64,000 nt of DNA from positions 736,501 through 800,500 of the forward strand of contig NZ_CP104883.1 in assembly GCF_025449335.1 (NCBI RefSeq), in the 5' to 3' direction. Below are positions 28,026 to 37,203 of the stretch, one piece after another (the first letter of the stretch is position 1; every line of letters begins with the position of its first letter). This stretch comes from Bartonella sp. HY328 (lineage in GTDB: Bacteria > Pseudomonadota > Alphaproteobacteria > Rhizobiales > Rhizobiaceae). The notes beneath the pieces were generated by a model. It was not told the origin of the DNA, did no database searches, and saw only the letters and a list, made by a program, of their open reading frames with translations. The position numbers were made by a program, and so were the translations under genes.

Positions 28026-28589
28026 TTAGTCAGCGCGGCGAAGATAAGTAATTTCATTGGTATCAACGATGATGCGCTCACCCGATGCAATGAAAGGCGG
28101 CACCAAAACGCGAATACCATTTTCAAGGATTGCAGGCTTATAGGAAGAAGCAGCGGTTTGGCCTTTAACAACAGGATCAGCTTCAGAAATTGTTAATGTT
28201 ACTTGATCAGGTAAGGATATACCAATTGGCCTGTCTTCATAAAGTTCAACAGTAACAGTCATACCATCTTGCAAAAATGCAGCGCGATCGCCAACAAAAT
28301 CTTTTTGCAATTCAAGCTGCTCATAGCTTTCTGAATCCATGAAAATCAAAGCATCGCCTTGTTCATAAAGAAATGTGAAGTCTTTTTGCTCAAGACGTAC
28401 TTTTTCAACAGTCTCAGCAGAGCGGAAGCGTTCATTAAGCTTGGTGCCATTAAGAAGGTTTTTAAGTTCAACTTGATTGAATGCGCCACCTTTACCAGGC
28501 TTTACTGCATTGCATTTTACTGCAACCCAAAGGCTGCCATCATGTTCAATCACATTGCCTGGGCGAATTTCATTGCCATTAATTTTCAT
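28026..28589 (-). CDS. efp: Translation elongation factor P
   Basis: 187 residues with the three-domain EF-P layout. The modified loop reads KPGKGGAF with Lys33 at the tip, equivalent to Lys34 of E. coli EF-P, which EpmA and EpmB beta-lysylate. EF-P relieves ribosome stalling at proline runs. The C-terminal domain retains GERIIVDTNEITYLRRAD. A lysine at the tip implies the EpmA/EpmB system, but neither gene is near efp in this window. It is transcribed on the minus strand ahead of suhB. Confidence 0.96.
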   Translation of the reverse strand: MKINGNEIRPGNVIEHDGSLWVAVKCNAVKPGKGGAFNQVELKNLLNGTKLNERFRSAETVEKVRLEQKDFTFLYEQGDALIFMDSESYEQLELQKDFVGDRAAFLQDGMTVTVELYEDRPIGISLPDQVTLTISEADPVVKGQTAASSYKPAILENGIRVLVPPFIASGERIIVDTNEITYLRRAD

Positions 28590-29425
28590 TTATCTATCCA
28601 CTTATATCAAATATCTTATAATTTTTGCTATATCCATGTGTTAAGAGGCTAAATAACACATATTATACAAATTTCCACCCATATTGGCATATGCTTGCTG
28701 CTGATTTAAACAAGTTTACCTATCAGTTTCACTTTTGTTAATTTTACTGACTGATAACACCAATAAATCTTGTGTTTTAAAAACCATATCAAAGATAGCG
28801 AGCACCTCGTTTAAATTAAATCCGCTATCAATACGGTATTTATATTTCATCTTCCAAAACCATAAAATTGTAATGAAAGCAAGGAAAATGCCATATTGTT
28901 GGTGGTTAGTTTTGAAAAATCGTCTTTTTTTTATTTTTTACAAAATAGTACACACCCTTTTGCTATATGCTTTTTAAAATCCGCTTTTGTGTTGACAGCT
29001 GTTTTTAAGGCTTTGGTGGATTTTGGGGATGCATAATTGCTAATTTTTGGATTATCCGTTTAGCAGATCCCACCCCCAATATCAGTTTTGATGGAAACTA
29101 AATAAGAGTTTTCTTTATAAAAAATTCTTAAACGAAATGTTCTTTTGAGGGTGATCTATAGTAACAGCCATATTAATGGTGTTTTCCCTCATTAAAATCA
29201 AGCATATAAGTAACGCTTGTCGATACTCTATTTTGTTTTGTATAAAATTGATTAGTGCAAAATAAATTGCGATAAAATTTTACTTGATTATTGTATATGT
29301 TCCATTGTTATAAGACAAATGAATATAACTGATAAACTTAAAGATAATATGCTGTAGGCTATTTTGTCATGAACCGTTGCATTTAATATAGATAATTTAT
29401 TAGTAGATTTGGAAGGTAAAGTTTG
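28590..29425. other. 836-bp gene-free region upstream of efp
   Basis: The largest empty gap in the window. It is AT-rich with several poor short frames (for example an 80-codon frame at 28735) that lack ribosome sites and recognisable protein sequence. It should hold the divergent promoters of efp and of the Coa1-like gene. An unannotated small RNA is possible but I cannot point to one. Confidence 0.4.
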
Positions 29426-29836
29426 ATGAGGGATAATATTAATAGTCAAAAAAAACGCGGATGGCTTCGGCGCAATTTAAAATGGGTGCTGCCAATATCA
29501 ATTGTCGGTGGTATTGCTGTGTTTGTCAGCATATTGTTTTTTACTATTACTGGCTTTATGCGCTCTGCCGATGCTTATCAAGTGGGTGTTGCTGCGGCGC
29601 AAAAAAATGCAGCAGTCATTGAATTAATTGGTGAGCCGATGCAGCCAGCAAGCTATTTTACAGGCTCTGTAAGTGTTTCCAACTCAAATGGTAACGCCGA
29701 TATTGCAATTTCGATTAAAGGCCCAAAGGGCTCAGGTACGATCTACGTGGAAGCGGAAAAAAAATTCGACGTATGGAATTATTCATCAATCAAGTTTCAT
29801 CCAGATGGCAGCAATACGCTGATTGATCTGCAATAA
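29426..29836 (+). CDS. Coa1/Tim21-like membrane protein (cytochrome oxidase assembly factor 1 family)
   Basis: 136 residues from the ATG at 29426, with GGAAGG at 29411-29416. It has a basic N-terminus (KKRGWLRRNLKW), one membrane helix (about residues 22-44) and a periplasmic domain. The C-terminal block with KGPKGSGTIYVEAEKK is the hallmark of the Coa1 family, which in mitochondria helps cytochrome c oxidase assembly. The bacterial role is unproven. It stands alone and is closed by a strong terminator. Confidence 0.7.
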   Translation: MRDNINSQKKRGWLRRNLKWVLPISIVGGIAVFVSILFFTITGFMRSADAYQVGVAAAQKNAAVIELIGEPMQPASYFTGSVSVSNSNGNADIAISIKGPKGSGTIYVEAEKKFDVWNYSSIKFHPDGSNTLIDLQ

Positions 29837-29865
29837 AAGAATTGAGTTTGCACAGATTGCTTGTC

Positions 29866-29906
29866 TTAGAGCATTTTTATAATGACTAAAAATGCTCTAA
29901 TTTTTT
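29866..29906 (+). terminator. Intrinsic terminator of the Coa1-like gene
   Basis: A perfect 14-bp stem (TTAGAGCATTTTTA at 29866-29879 with 29887-29900) and a 7-base loop are followed by TTTTTT. Confidence 0.9.
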
Positions 29907-29986
29907 GAAAAATCAAACATATGCTCAAGTGGCAAGCTTATAATTAAAGTCAATTTTGGTGAGTTGTAATAGAATTTGCAACTCAT

Positions 29987-31102
29987 TTAGGGCGCGAATA
30001 ATAGCGTATCAACGCGGGCTTTTGCTTGTTTTAATTGTTCGGGCGAAAGCTTTTTCATCAATTCGTCAAGGTCAGTCGCTCCTTGGTTCCCTTGTTGGGC
30101 AAGAAGATACCAACTTGCACCCATCACAGGATTTTTTTCAGTGCCAACGCCGTTGAAATAAAAACGGGCAAGATTTACTTGAGCCACAGGCACATTATTC
30201 ACCGCAACCAATTTTACTAGAGTAAACGCACCCTTTTGGTCAATTGGTCCACCACGACCGTCAATCATCCAATTAGCAAGCTCTAATTGGGCAGCAACAT
30301 GCCCGATATTAGCGGCACTTTCAAGTAAAGCACGCGCAGCATATTCATCGGGCTTTACTTTTTCACTCCCAACGGCAAGAATTTCCGCAGCAGAATAAAG
30401 ACTATAAGCATCACCTTTTATGGCGCCTTTTAAATACCATACAAGACCAATATCAAGTTTGTCTTTTTCAGGGGCAAGATTCATTAATATTTGAGCATAA
30501 TAGTAATTGGCACGCGGAATACCAGCATCTGCTGCCTTTTTTAGATAAGTAACCCCCGTTTCCTTGCCCTCTTCAGTTGTTGAACTATTGAATAAGTTAA
30601 CGCCATAATAGAGCGCGGCATGGGGGTCGCCAAGATCTGCAGCACGTTTAAACCAGTCTGCGGCAATCTCAGAATTTTTTTCAAGAACCCGCCCTTCCAT
30701 GTAAAGCATGCCTATAAGGGTCATTGCCGTTGGATCACCAATATCAGCCCGCTTTTGGGCTAATTCAAATGCTCTTTTAAACTGTCCTGAAACATAAGCA
30801 CTATAAGCGGCATCATAATCGCCAGCTTTAAGGATGTGGGCTGGTAGATCAGGCTCAGGTTCAGGCTGATTGGCTGAGGGGCGCATTCCAGCGATCTGTA
30901 GGTTGTTGCTTGAGGATGTATGATTGGACCGGTTCATGGGGTGCCCGGTTGCTGGCGCGCCATGAACTGGGCCACGAATATCACTGGCACTTGCCGGCAC
31001 AGTTTCCATAACCATAACATTAGGCGTATTTTGTGCCAAACCAGTTGCAGTACTGCTCAATAAAACAGCAGTTGATACTACCACAAAGCCGAATACCCGC
31101 AT
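29987..31102 (-). CDS. Periplasmic Sel1/TPR-like repeat protein
   Basis: About 371 residues from the ATG at 31102, which shares a base with the stop of the upstream gene (TGATG), so translation is coupled. A signal peptide covers residues 1-23 (AVLLSSTATGLAQN). A low-complexity linker (about 25-90) precedes several Sel1-like units such as GDPTAMTLIGMLYMEGRVL and GDPHAALYYGVNLF. It probably scaffolds other periplasmic proteins. The same neighbour pair, with a ThiE-like gene upstream, occurs in Brucella as far as I recall. It is distinct from the ten-repeat Sel1 protein at 9024. Confidence 0.8.
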   Translation of the reverse strand: MRVFGFVVVSTAVLLSSTATGLAQNTPNVMVMETVPASASDIRGPVHGAPATGHPMNRSNHTSSSNNLQIAGMRPSANQPEPEPDLPAHILKAGDYDAAYSAYVSGQFKRAFELAQKRADIGDPTAMTLIGMLYMEGRVLEKNSEIAADWFKRAADLGDPHAALYYGVNLFNSSTTEEGKETGVTYLKKAADAGIPRANYYYAQILMNLAPEKDKLDIGLVWYLKGAIKGDAYSLYSAAEILAVGSEKVKPDEYAARALLESAANIGHVAAQLELANWMIDGRGGPIDQKGAFTLVKLVAVNNVPVAQVNLARFYFNGVGTEKNPVMGASWYLLAQQGNQGATDLDELMKKLSPEQLKQAKARVDTLLFAP

Positions 31103-31761
31103 CACTCGTCATTATCCCCTAATTTAGGTGCATGCTCATCAAGCAACTCATTTGCTGCAATGATATTTGCTACCATATCGCCTGTTCCGAAAATGGCTTC
31201 TTCTAAAACGATAAATTCTGCACCTGTTTTAGCAATTGTTTCTATGCTTGCCAAGCTATTGCCTGCTTGAATAAGCGCTGGAACTTCCATCAATGATGCC
31301 CACCATTCACCAAGATTGATATTACGTGAATGGGCTTCTGGTTTTTTATCCGCACCAAGTTTACCAAACATCATATAATCAGGTTCTAATTCGCCAACTT
31401 GCATAGCATTATGGCGGTCACGCAAATTGGCAAAGCCAACCATCATTGATGATTGATGTTTTTCAATTGCTTCTTTTAAATCTTCTAAATTGGTCTCAAT
31501 ATGTAGTCCATCAGCTTTAACTCGTCCCGCAATACGGCTATCGCCTGCGATAATTGCAGCAACGCCAGCATTTTGTATGACTGGCACTAAAGCTTGGGCC
31601 TGTTTTTGGAAGGCACTTTCATTTTCTTCTTCACTATAAAGAATGAGAGAAGCAACATCGCCTGCTGCCAAAATATCGGTTAATTGCTCGGGTGATATAT
31701 TGCGTGCAATTGAAAGAGCTAAAACAATGCGGCAGCGTTGAAAAGTATTATTACCGGACAT
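31102..31761 (-). CDS. Thiamine-phosphate-synthase-like protein, active site degenerate
   Basis: 219 residues with the TIM-barrel pattern of the ThiE/TenI family: CRIVLALS at strand 1, AAIIAGDSRIAGRVKADGLHI in the middle, then PDYMMFGKLGADKK and IETIAKTGAEFIVLEEAIF. The usual diphosphate-binding segment of ThiE (GP-[VI]-F-x-T-x-[ST]-K) is replaced by GKLGADKKP. It therefore probably does not make thiamine phosphate. It is well placed to act with the downstream Sel1 protein, with which it is translationally coupled. An AGGAG site supports the start. Confidence 0.7.
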   Translation of the reverse strand: MSGNNTFQRCRIVLALSIARNISPEQLTDILAAGDVASLILYSEEENESAFQKQAQALVPVIQNAGVAAIIAGDSRIAGRVKADGLHIETNLEDLKEAIEKHQSSMMVGFANLRDRHNAMQVGELEPDYMMFGKLGADKKPEAHSRNINLGEWWASLMEVPALIQAGNSLASIETIAKTGAEFIVLEEAIFGTGDMVANIIAANELLDEHAPKLGDNDE

Positions 31762-32216
31762 ATGCTTATTCTCCTGCCGATGTTAAATATTGCCTTTATA
31801 GTGGTTTATTTTAATCTTGCAAATAAAACAAATGCAAGAAATCTCTTTGCTAAGGGGATTTTTAATCATCATAGTCGATTTATGTCCATTTATCTTTAGT
31901 TTTCATAGCGATTTTAGCAATCATTAGATGAGCTGCGTTTTTTTAATATGGTGTCATATGAAAGTTAGCAAAATCTTCGATAAGATGATGTGGCACGGTT
32001 TTGGATTGGGTTAATTGCTTAAGGTGCAATTCGTTTTAAGGGGGAAGGCTTTAAAATGGGGCAGAGGTTTTGCCATTTTGGATATCTATCTTAACTAAGA
32101 TTTCAACTTATTACGAAAATTGATGGGTAAAGCGCATTTTTGGGCTACATTTTGTCAATCCATAGTTCTAATTATAGCATGACCGCAAATTGCTTGCGTT
32201 GCATGGAGTATTTGAA
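31762..32216. other. 455-bp divergent region between ThiE-like and OpgC genes
   Basis: Promoters of both flanking genes must lie here. I see no riboswitch (in particular no convincing TPP aptamer), no RNA gene and no long repeat. Confidence 0.4.
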
Positions 32217-33431
32217 TTGAATAAGGCGTCTCATCTTACCCAAAATATAGCTGTAAAGCGCGATACACGCATTGATGTATTGCGGGCTTTGGCGCTTTTG
32301 ACTATTTTTATCAACCATGTTCCTGGTAATATTTACGAAATATTTACACATAAGAATTTTGGTTTTTCTGATTCGGCCGAAGCATTTGTGTTGATGTCAG
32401 GTATTGCGGTTGGCCTTGCCTATGGTAATAAATTTGTACCAGGCAATCGTTTGCTGCTTACTTTAAAAATGTGGAAGCGTAGTTTTACGCTTTATTCGGC
32501 TCATATCTTAACCACTCTTATCACTATTTCGATTTTTTGTGGTGCTGCCTTATTTATGCACCACCCAAATTTATTGGGTCAAATTAATATTGCACCAATC
32601 ATGAAAGAGCCCGCAAAAGCAGTGTTTGGCATTGTAACGCTGGGCCATCAATTGGGCTATAATAATATTTTATCACTTTATCTGGTATTGATGCTTGCAG
32701 CGCCATTTATGTTGTTTTTGGCGCGTAAAAGCTATGCCTTGCTTTTAGTTGTATCAGGTAGCCTTTATTTATCCTCTGCGCTTTATGGCATCGCTCCCAT
32801 TAATTATCCTAATGCAGGTGTTTGGTTTTTAAATCCCCTTTCATGGCAATTTTTGTTTGTTGTTGGCCTTGTGGTCACTATGCATATTAAAAATGGTGGT
32901 AAGTTACCGACCCATCCCTTATTAGTGATTTCAGCGATTGGCTATTTGCTTCTTTCGCTTATTTGGGTAAAGGCTAACCTCTGGTGGATTGATCCATCTA
33001 TGGGATTGCCGCATCGTTTAACTGGTTTTGATAAGACATATGAGTCTTTACCTCGCCTTTTACATGTCTTAGCGCTTGCCTATGTAATTGCAATTTTCCC
33101 ACGGATCTCCAATTTTTTCCGTTGCTTGCCCACCAATCCATTAGCGATTTTGGGCAAATATAGCCTTGCTGTATTTGTTACTGGAACTATTTTAGCAATG
33201 GCGGCGCAGGTGTTAAAGCAAGTTAATCCCGGCGGATTGGTTTTTGATAGCTTGCTGATTGCAACTGGTGTTGTTGTGCAATTTACCGTTGCTTATTATT
33301 TTGAATGGCTTGCAATGATTAAGCTTGCTGCGAAACAACAGCAAACACAACCCGCTCTAGCTGATGCTCCAACAACCGATGGCGAAGTTGCACTACCACA
33401 ACCTGTCGCCAATGTTCTTAAAGCCAGTTAA
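32217..33431 (+). CDS. OpgC-family membrane acyltransferase
   Basis: About 404 residues. I prefer a TTG start at 32217, with GGAG eight bases upstream; an earlier in-frame TTG at 32190 has no such site. About ten membrane helices. The family signature is at the N-terminus: RIDVLRALALLTIFINHVPG, then FGFSDSAEAFVLMSGIAVGLAYG. OpgC proteins succinylate osmoregulated periplasmic glucans; related proteins modify other glycans. No opgGH genes are in the window. Confidence 0.85.
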   Translation: MNKASHLTQNIAVKRDTRIDVLRALALLTIFINHVPGNIYEIFTHKNFGFSDSAEAFVLMSGIAVGLAYGNKFVPGNRLLLTLKMWKRSFTLYSAHILTTLITISIFCGAALFMHHPNLLGQINIAPIMKEPAKAVFGIVTLGHQLGYNNILSLYLVLMLAAPFMLFLARKSYALLLVVSGSLYLSSALYGIAPINYPNAGVWFLNPLSWQFLFVVGLVVTMHIKNGGKLPTHPLLVISAIGYLLLSLIWVKANLWWIDPSMGLPHRLTGFDKTYESLPRLLHVLALAYVIAIFPRISNFFRCLPTNPLAILGKYSLAVFVTGTILAMAAQVLKQVNPGGLVFDSLLIATGVVVQFTVAYYFEWLAMIKLAAKQQQTQPALADAPTTDGEVALPQPVANVLKAS

Positions 33432-33875
33432 TCTTTATTAACCTTCATTTTGCTTAATTGTGTGCAATTGTTTTCTAATATGCCTTTCAAGGTGAAATGC
33501 TATTATAAAAGGCGATAATTGATGCATGGAATCGCTAGAGAGAAGATTTTGCCAGCCAGAGTTTCAGGCTTTGTTGGTGGTTAAATTATATTTGCTATTT
33601 GATTTACATGTTGTTTAATAAATAAAATTCAAAAATGAAGGAACCAATTTCGGGCAGCTTGCGTTGAATAGGCAATAATTGGGTTGTTTTGAATATCATC
33701 AATAATGCAAATACTTTTGCATTGCTCAGTTGATTGATAGTTCAGCATGTGGTGTTTGTTTAAATGCCGGTAGTGATATTACCCTGTTTTCAACCAAGAA
33801 TAGTTGAAGCAATTGTTTTAAAAGCAATTTGCCTTAAATATGCTTGACTTTTTTGTTTCAATAAAGGTCTTTAAT
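33432..33875. other. 444-bp gap upstream of the RcdA-like gene
   Basis: No gene. A perfect 8+4+8 inverted repeat, AATGCAAATACTTTTGCATT at 33704-33723, may be an operator for the downstream cell-cycle gene or a hairpin. The rest is ordinary AT-rich spacer. Confidence 0.4.
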
Positions 33876-34445
33876 ATGAATATGGTAGCCACATGGCCTA
33901 AGGATGGACAGCAGGTGGGATCACATCCGTCGAAAAGCACGAATAAATCAGGCAATATGGTTGTATTAATGGAGCATGAAGCTTTTAATACAACTTTCAA
34001 AGCGCTTTATCAGCGCGGCATGCACTTGATTGAAGAAGTTGGCCATTATATTAATGAAGATGGCCGTGCTGCTATGTGCTGCTTGCCTGACGATGCTGCG
34101 GCTCTTTATTCAACAGAAGCTATCCATTTAGGATCACGTTTAATGCAGGTGGCTTCATGGCTGTTGTTAGAACGGGCTCTGCGTGACAATGATATGAAGC
34201 CAGATTATGTCGCCAAAGAAAAGAAAAAAATTAAACTCAATTTAGAATATCCGCGTTTTGACCACGAGGCGTGGAATGAGCTACCACAAAAATTTCGTGA
34301 TTTAGTAAGTGAGTCTGTCCAGTTGTTAGAGCGCGTTCGCCATTTAAACAGTGAAGATGATAGTGCTGGCCAAAAAAATGAAAGTGCTGAAGTAATTAAG
34401 CTACAGCTTAACCGCCTAGAGCAGGCCTTTGGTGCTAAAAAATAG
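33876..34445 (+). CDS. rcdA: DUF1465 protein, RcdA-like adaptor for CtrA degradation
   Basis: About 189 residues from the ATG at 33876, preceded by AAAGG; a longer frame from 33840 is open. All-helical sequence with HEAFNTTFKALYQRGMHLIEE, EAIHLGSRLMQVASWLLLERAL, and LPQKFRDLVSESVQLLERV, the pattern of the DUF1465 family. From memory this family includes Caulobacter RcdA, a helical-bundle adaptor that with CpdR and PopA helps ClpXP destroy the master regulator CtrA. The C-terminal tail is polar and disordered-looking, as in RcdA. The family call is firm; the RcdA role is inferred. Confidence 0.75.
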   Translation: MNMVATWPKDGQQVGSHPSKSTNKSGNMVVLMEHEAFNTTFKALYQRGMHLIEEVGHYINEDGRAAMCCLPDDAAALYSTEAIHLGSRLMQVASWLLLERALRDNDMKPDYVAKEKKKIKLNLEYPRFDHEAWNELPQKFRDLVSESVQLLERVRHLNSEDDSAGQKNESAEVIKLQLNRLEQAFGAKK

Positions 34446-34950
34446 TTGAGCAGTTTGTGCCTTGCTTACGGGTATAATAATTGTCAGTAATAAAAAATAT
34501 CTAAAAATTATAAATCTCAAAAAAACGCTAATCCGCAAATCTAATGAGCTGCGCACGGATCACTAATCATCTAAAACTTGGTGGCAACTGCTGGTTGGCG
34601 TTAGTAAAACAATAGAAAATCGTCAATAGTTGGATTTTTGTTTTCCTTTATTTGTGGCTATTGAAAAATAGATGACTGTTTTAACCAGCCACAAAAAGCG
34701 AACGGCGTAGTAGCTGTTTATTCTATTTAAAAAATTCCTTTACTCGCATATCAAAAAAACGCGGCTTTAAAAAACCTTTTTAGTTAAGGTTATTTTTATC
34801 ATGGCTCAGCATTGGTATTTAAACTATTGCCAGTAAAGCTTGGCGCAATTTTGGTTTTAAGACCATGCACCAAAATATAGTAATGGGAGCAGTTTCCATA
34901 CCAAGCATATATCAATGCGCTCTAAAAAAACTAAATTAAATTTTTGAAAA
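34446..34950. other. 505-bp convergent gap between RcdA-like gene and ftsH
   Basis: No gene. A 9-bp inverted repeat TTTGTGGCT/AGCCACAAA at 34651-34695 is the only notable structure. The glmM gene that follows ftsH in Brucella-type genomes is absent from this position. Confidence 0.4.
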
Positions 34951-34992
34951 AAATAACGGGTGTGATTTTCATCACACCCGTTATTTTATTTT
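34951..34992 (-). terminator. Strong hairpin terminator of ftsH
   Basis: A perfect 16-bp stem (AAATAACGGGTGTGAT at 34951-34966 with 34971-34986) has a 4-base loop and T-rich sequence on both sides, so it can end transcription from either direction. Confidence 0.9.
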
Positions 34993-35011
34993 TTGCTATA
35001 GAGTACTATAT

Positions 35012-37006
35012 TTATGATTTGTTATGAGGCGTTTCATCATTGTCAGGCTTATTGTAATTAGAGCTGTCAGCAGGGGAACTATCAGCCGATTTTTCGTTTT
35101 CTGCAGTTTGATCCTCTTCAACAGGCTTTTCAATGTCAACCTTTACGCTGCGGCCAGCTTTCGGCACGCCCGAGCTACGGCTTGTTTCATTACCAAGATT
35201 GCGTGAAGGCTCTTTGCCTGCCATAACCTCGATAATTTCTTCACCGGTTAGGGTTTCATATTCAAGTAAACCTTCAGCAAGGCGCACCCATTCGTCTCTT
35301 TTTTCCGTTAAAATGCGTTTTGCTTCGTCATGGGCGTCATCAATAAGGCGGCGCACTTCCATGTCAATAATCTGCGCTGTATGTTCAGAAGTTGCGTCTT
35401 GTCGAGCCGCACCATAGCCATAGCCCTCATCTTGGTTGCTACCATAGGCAACTTTACCAAGCTGGTCGGAAAAACCCCATTTGGTAACCATAGCACGTGC
35501 CAATTTGGTGGCTTGCTCAATATCGGATGATGCACCAGAAGTGATGTTTTCAGCACCAAATTTCATTTCTTCAGCAATACGACCAGCCATTAAAATAGCA
35601 AGGCGCGATACCATAGATTGATAGGTCATCGAATAGCGGTCACCTTCAGGTAACTGCATCACCATACCTAAAGCACGGCCACGAGGGATAATTGTGGCTT
35701 TATGAACAGGATCCGTTGCTGGTACTGTTAATGCAACAACAGCATGGCCTGCTTCGTGATAGGCGGTATTTTCTTTTTCGCGTTGGGTCATTGCCGTCGA
35801 GCGGCGCTCAGCACCCATTAAGATTTTATCTTTGGCATCTTCAAATTCTTGCATGGTTACAAGGCGCTTATTGCGTCTTGCTGCCATAAGGGCTGCTTCA
35901 TTGACCAAATTCATCAAATCAGCACCAGAAAAACCAGGGGTACCACGGGCAAGAACAGTTAAATCAACATTAGGCGCAAGCGGCACATTACGTACATGCA
36001 CACGTAAAATTTGCTCACGGCCAGCAACATCTGGATTTGGCACAACAACTTGGCGGTCAAAACGGCCTGGACGTAATAGTGCAGGATCAAGAACATCGGG
36101 GCGGTTGGTTGCAGCTATGATGATGACATTTTCATTTGCTTCAAAGCCATCCATTTCAACCAGCAACTGGTTTAATGTTTGTTCACGCTCGTCATTACCG
36201 CCGCCAATACCAGCACCACGATGACGGCCTACGGCATCGATTTCGTCAATAAAGATAATGCAAGGGGAATTTTTCTTGGCTTGTTCAAACATATCGCGAA
36301 CACGGCTTGCACCGACACCGACAAACATTTCAACAAAATCAGAACCAGAAATTGTAAAAAACGGCACATTTGCTTCACCAGCCACCGCACGGGCAAGCAA
36401 AGTTTTACCTGTTCCTGGAGGGCCAACAAGCAATACACCACGGGGAATACGCGCTCCAAGGCGTTGGAATTTTTGTGGGTCACGTAGAAATTCCACCACT
36501 TCTTCTAGATCATTTTTGGCTTCTTCAACGCCAGCAACATCATCAAAGGTGACACGGCCATGCGCTTCGGTTAAGAGTTTTGCTTTAGATTTGCCAAAGC
36601 CCATTGCCCCACGTGAACCACCCTGCATTTGGCGCATTAAATATACCCAAATTGCAATGACAATGACAATTGGAATAATTGTCGTAATAATACTAAAAAG
36701 CGGGTTGGAACCAGTACTATCAGCCGTTACTTCAATTTTAATATTTTTTTCTTGTAAGCGTTCAGCAATCTGCTCGCCCTTAGGTGCAGTAGTATTGAAT
36801 GCTTTTCCATCTTCCTTAAGGCCGCTAATCGACTGGCCCTCAATCTTTACCTCTTTAATCTGCTTATTCTCTACATTGGTTAAGAATTCAGAATAAGGAA
36901 TTGTTGTGCTTGCTTGTTGTCCTGCTCCCTGAAACATCGAAAACAGTGCGATAATAACAACTGCAATAACACCCCATAGGACAACGGAACGGTAATTCGG
37001 GTTCAT
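35012..37006 (-). CDS. ftsH: ATP-dependent zinc metalloprotease FtsH
   Basis: 664 residues. Two N-terminal membrane helices (about 8-25 and 104-124) flank a short periplasmic domain. The AAA+ module has Walker A GPPGTGKT at 195-202, Walker B CIIFIDEIDAVG, and the pore motif FVG-type in SDFVEMFVGVGASR. The zinc site HEAGH is near residue 420. FtsH removes misfolded membrane proteins and sigma-32. The C-terminal tail is acidic and disordered. It follows tilS on the same strand after 197 bases. Confidence 0.97.
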   Translation of the reverse strand: MNPNYRSVVLWGVIAVVIIALFSMFQGAGQQASTTIPYSEFLTNVENKQIKEVKIEGQSISGLKEDGKAFNTTAPKGEQIAERLQEKNIKIEVTADSTGSNPLFSIITTIIPIVIVIAIWVYLMRQMQGGSRGAMGFGKSKAKLLTEAHGRVTFDDVAGVEEAKNDLEEVVEFLRDPQKFQRLGARIPRGVLLVGPPGTGKTLLARAVAGEANVPFFTISGSDFVEMFVGVGASRVRDMFEQAKKNSPCIIFIDEIDAVGRHRGAGIGGGNDEREQTLNQLLVEMDGFEANENVIIIAATNRPDVLDPALLRPGRFDRQVVVPNPDVAGREQILRVHVRNVPLAPNVDLTVLARGTPGFSGADLMNLVNEAALMAARRNKRLVTMQEFEDAKDKILMGAERRSTAMTQREKENTAYHEAGHAVVALTVPATDPVHKATIIPRGRALGMVMQLPEGDRYSMTYQSMVSRLAILMAGRIAEEMKFGAENITSGASSDIEQATKLARAMVTKWGFSDQLGKVAYGSNQDEGYGYGAARQDATSEHTAQIIDMEVRRLIDDAHDEAKRILTEKRDEWVRLAEGLLEYETLTGEEIIEVMAGKEPSRNLGNETSRSSGVPKAGRSVKVDIEKPVEEDQTAENEKSADSSPADSSNYNKPDNDETPHNKS

Positions 37007-37203
37007 ATTAAATCCATATCTAAGCCAAAGGCACTTATAATTTTGTCATTTCTTAGTATTCTTGTCATAATTTTCACCGACAAAACCACAGCACAAAATC
37101 TTGCGCGACATGTCGATTGTCAAATTCATCCATAACCAACTAAAAGATATTATGAATACTTCCTTAGCAAATTGCCAAGTGAAGTTTTTTGTAACATATG
37201 TTT

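Noticed and set aside
28735..28977. 80-codon frame in the gap upstream of efp
   Set aside because: No ribosome site, low-complexity hydrophobic and basic content, no recognisable domain.
31762..32216. TPP riboswitch for the ThiE-like gene
   Set aside because: No conserved CUGAGA-type core could be found on the minus strand, and the protein itself looks catalytically altered.
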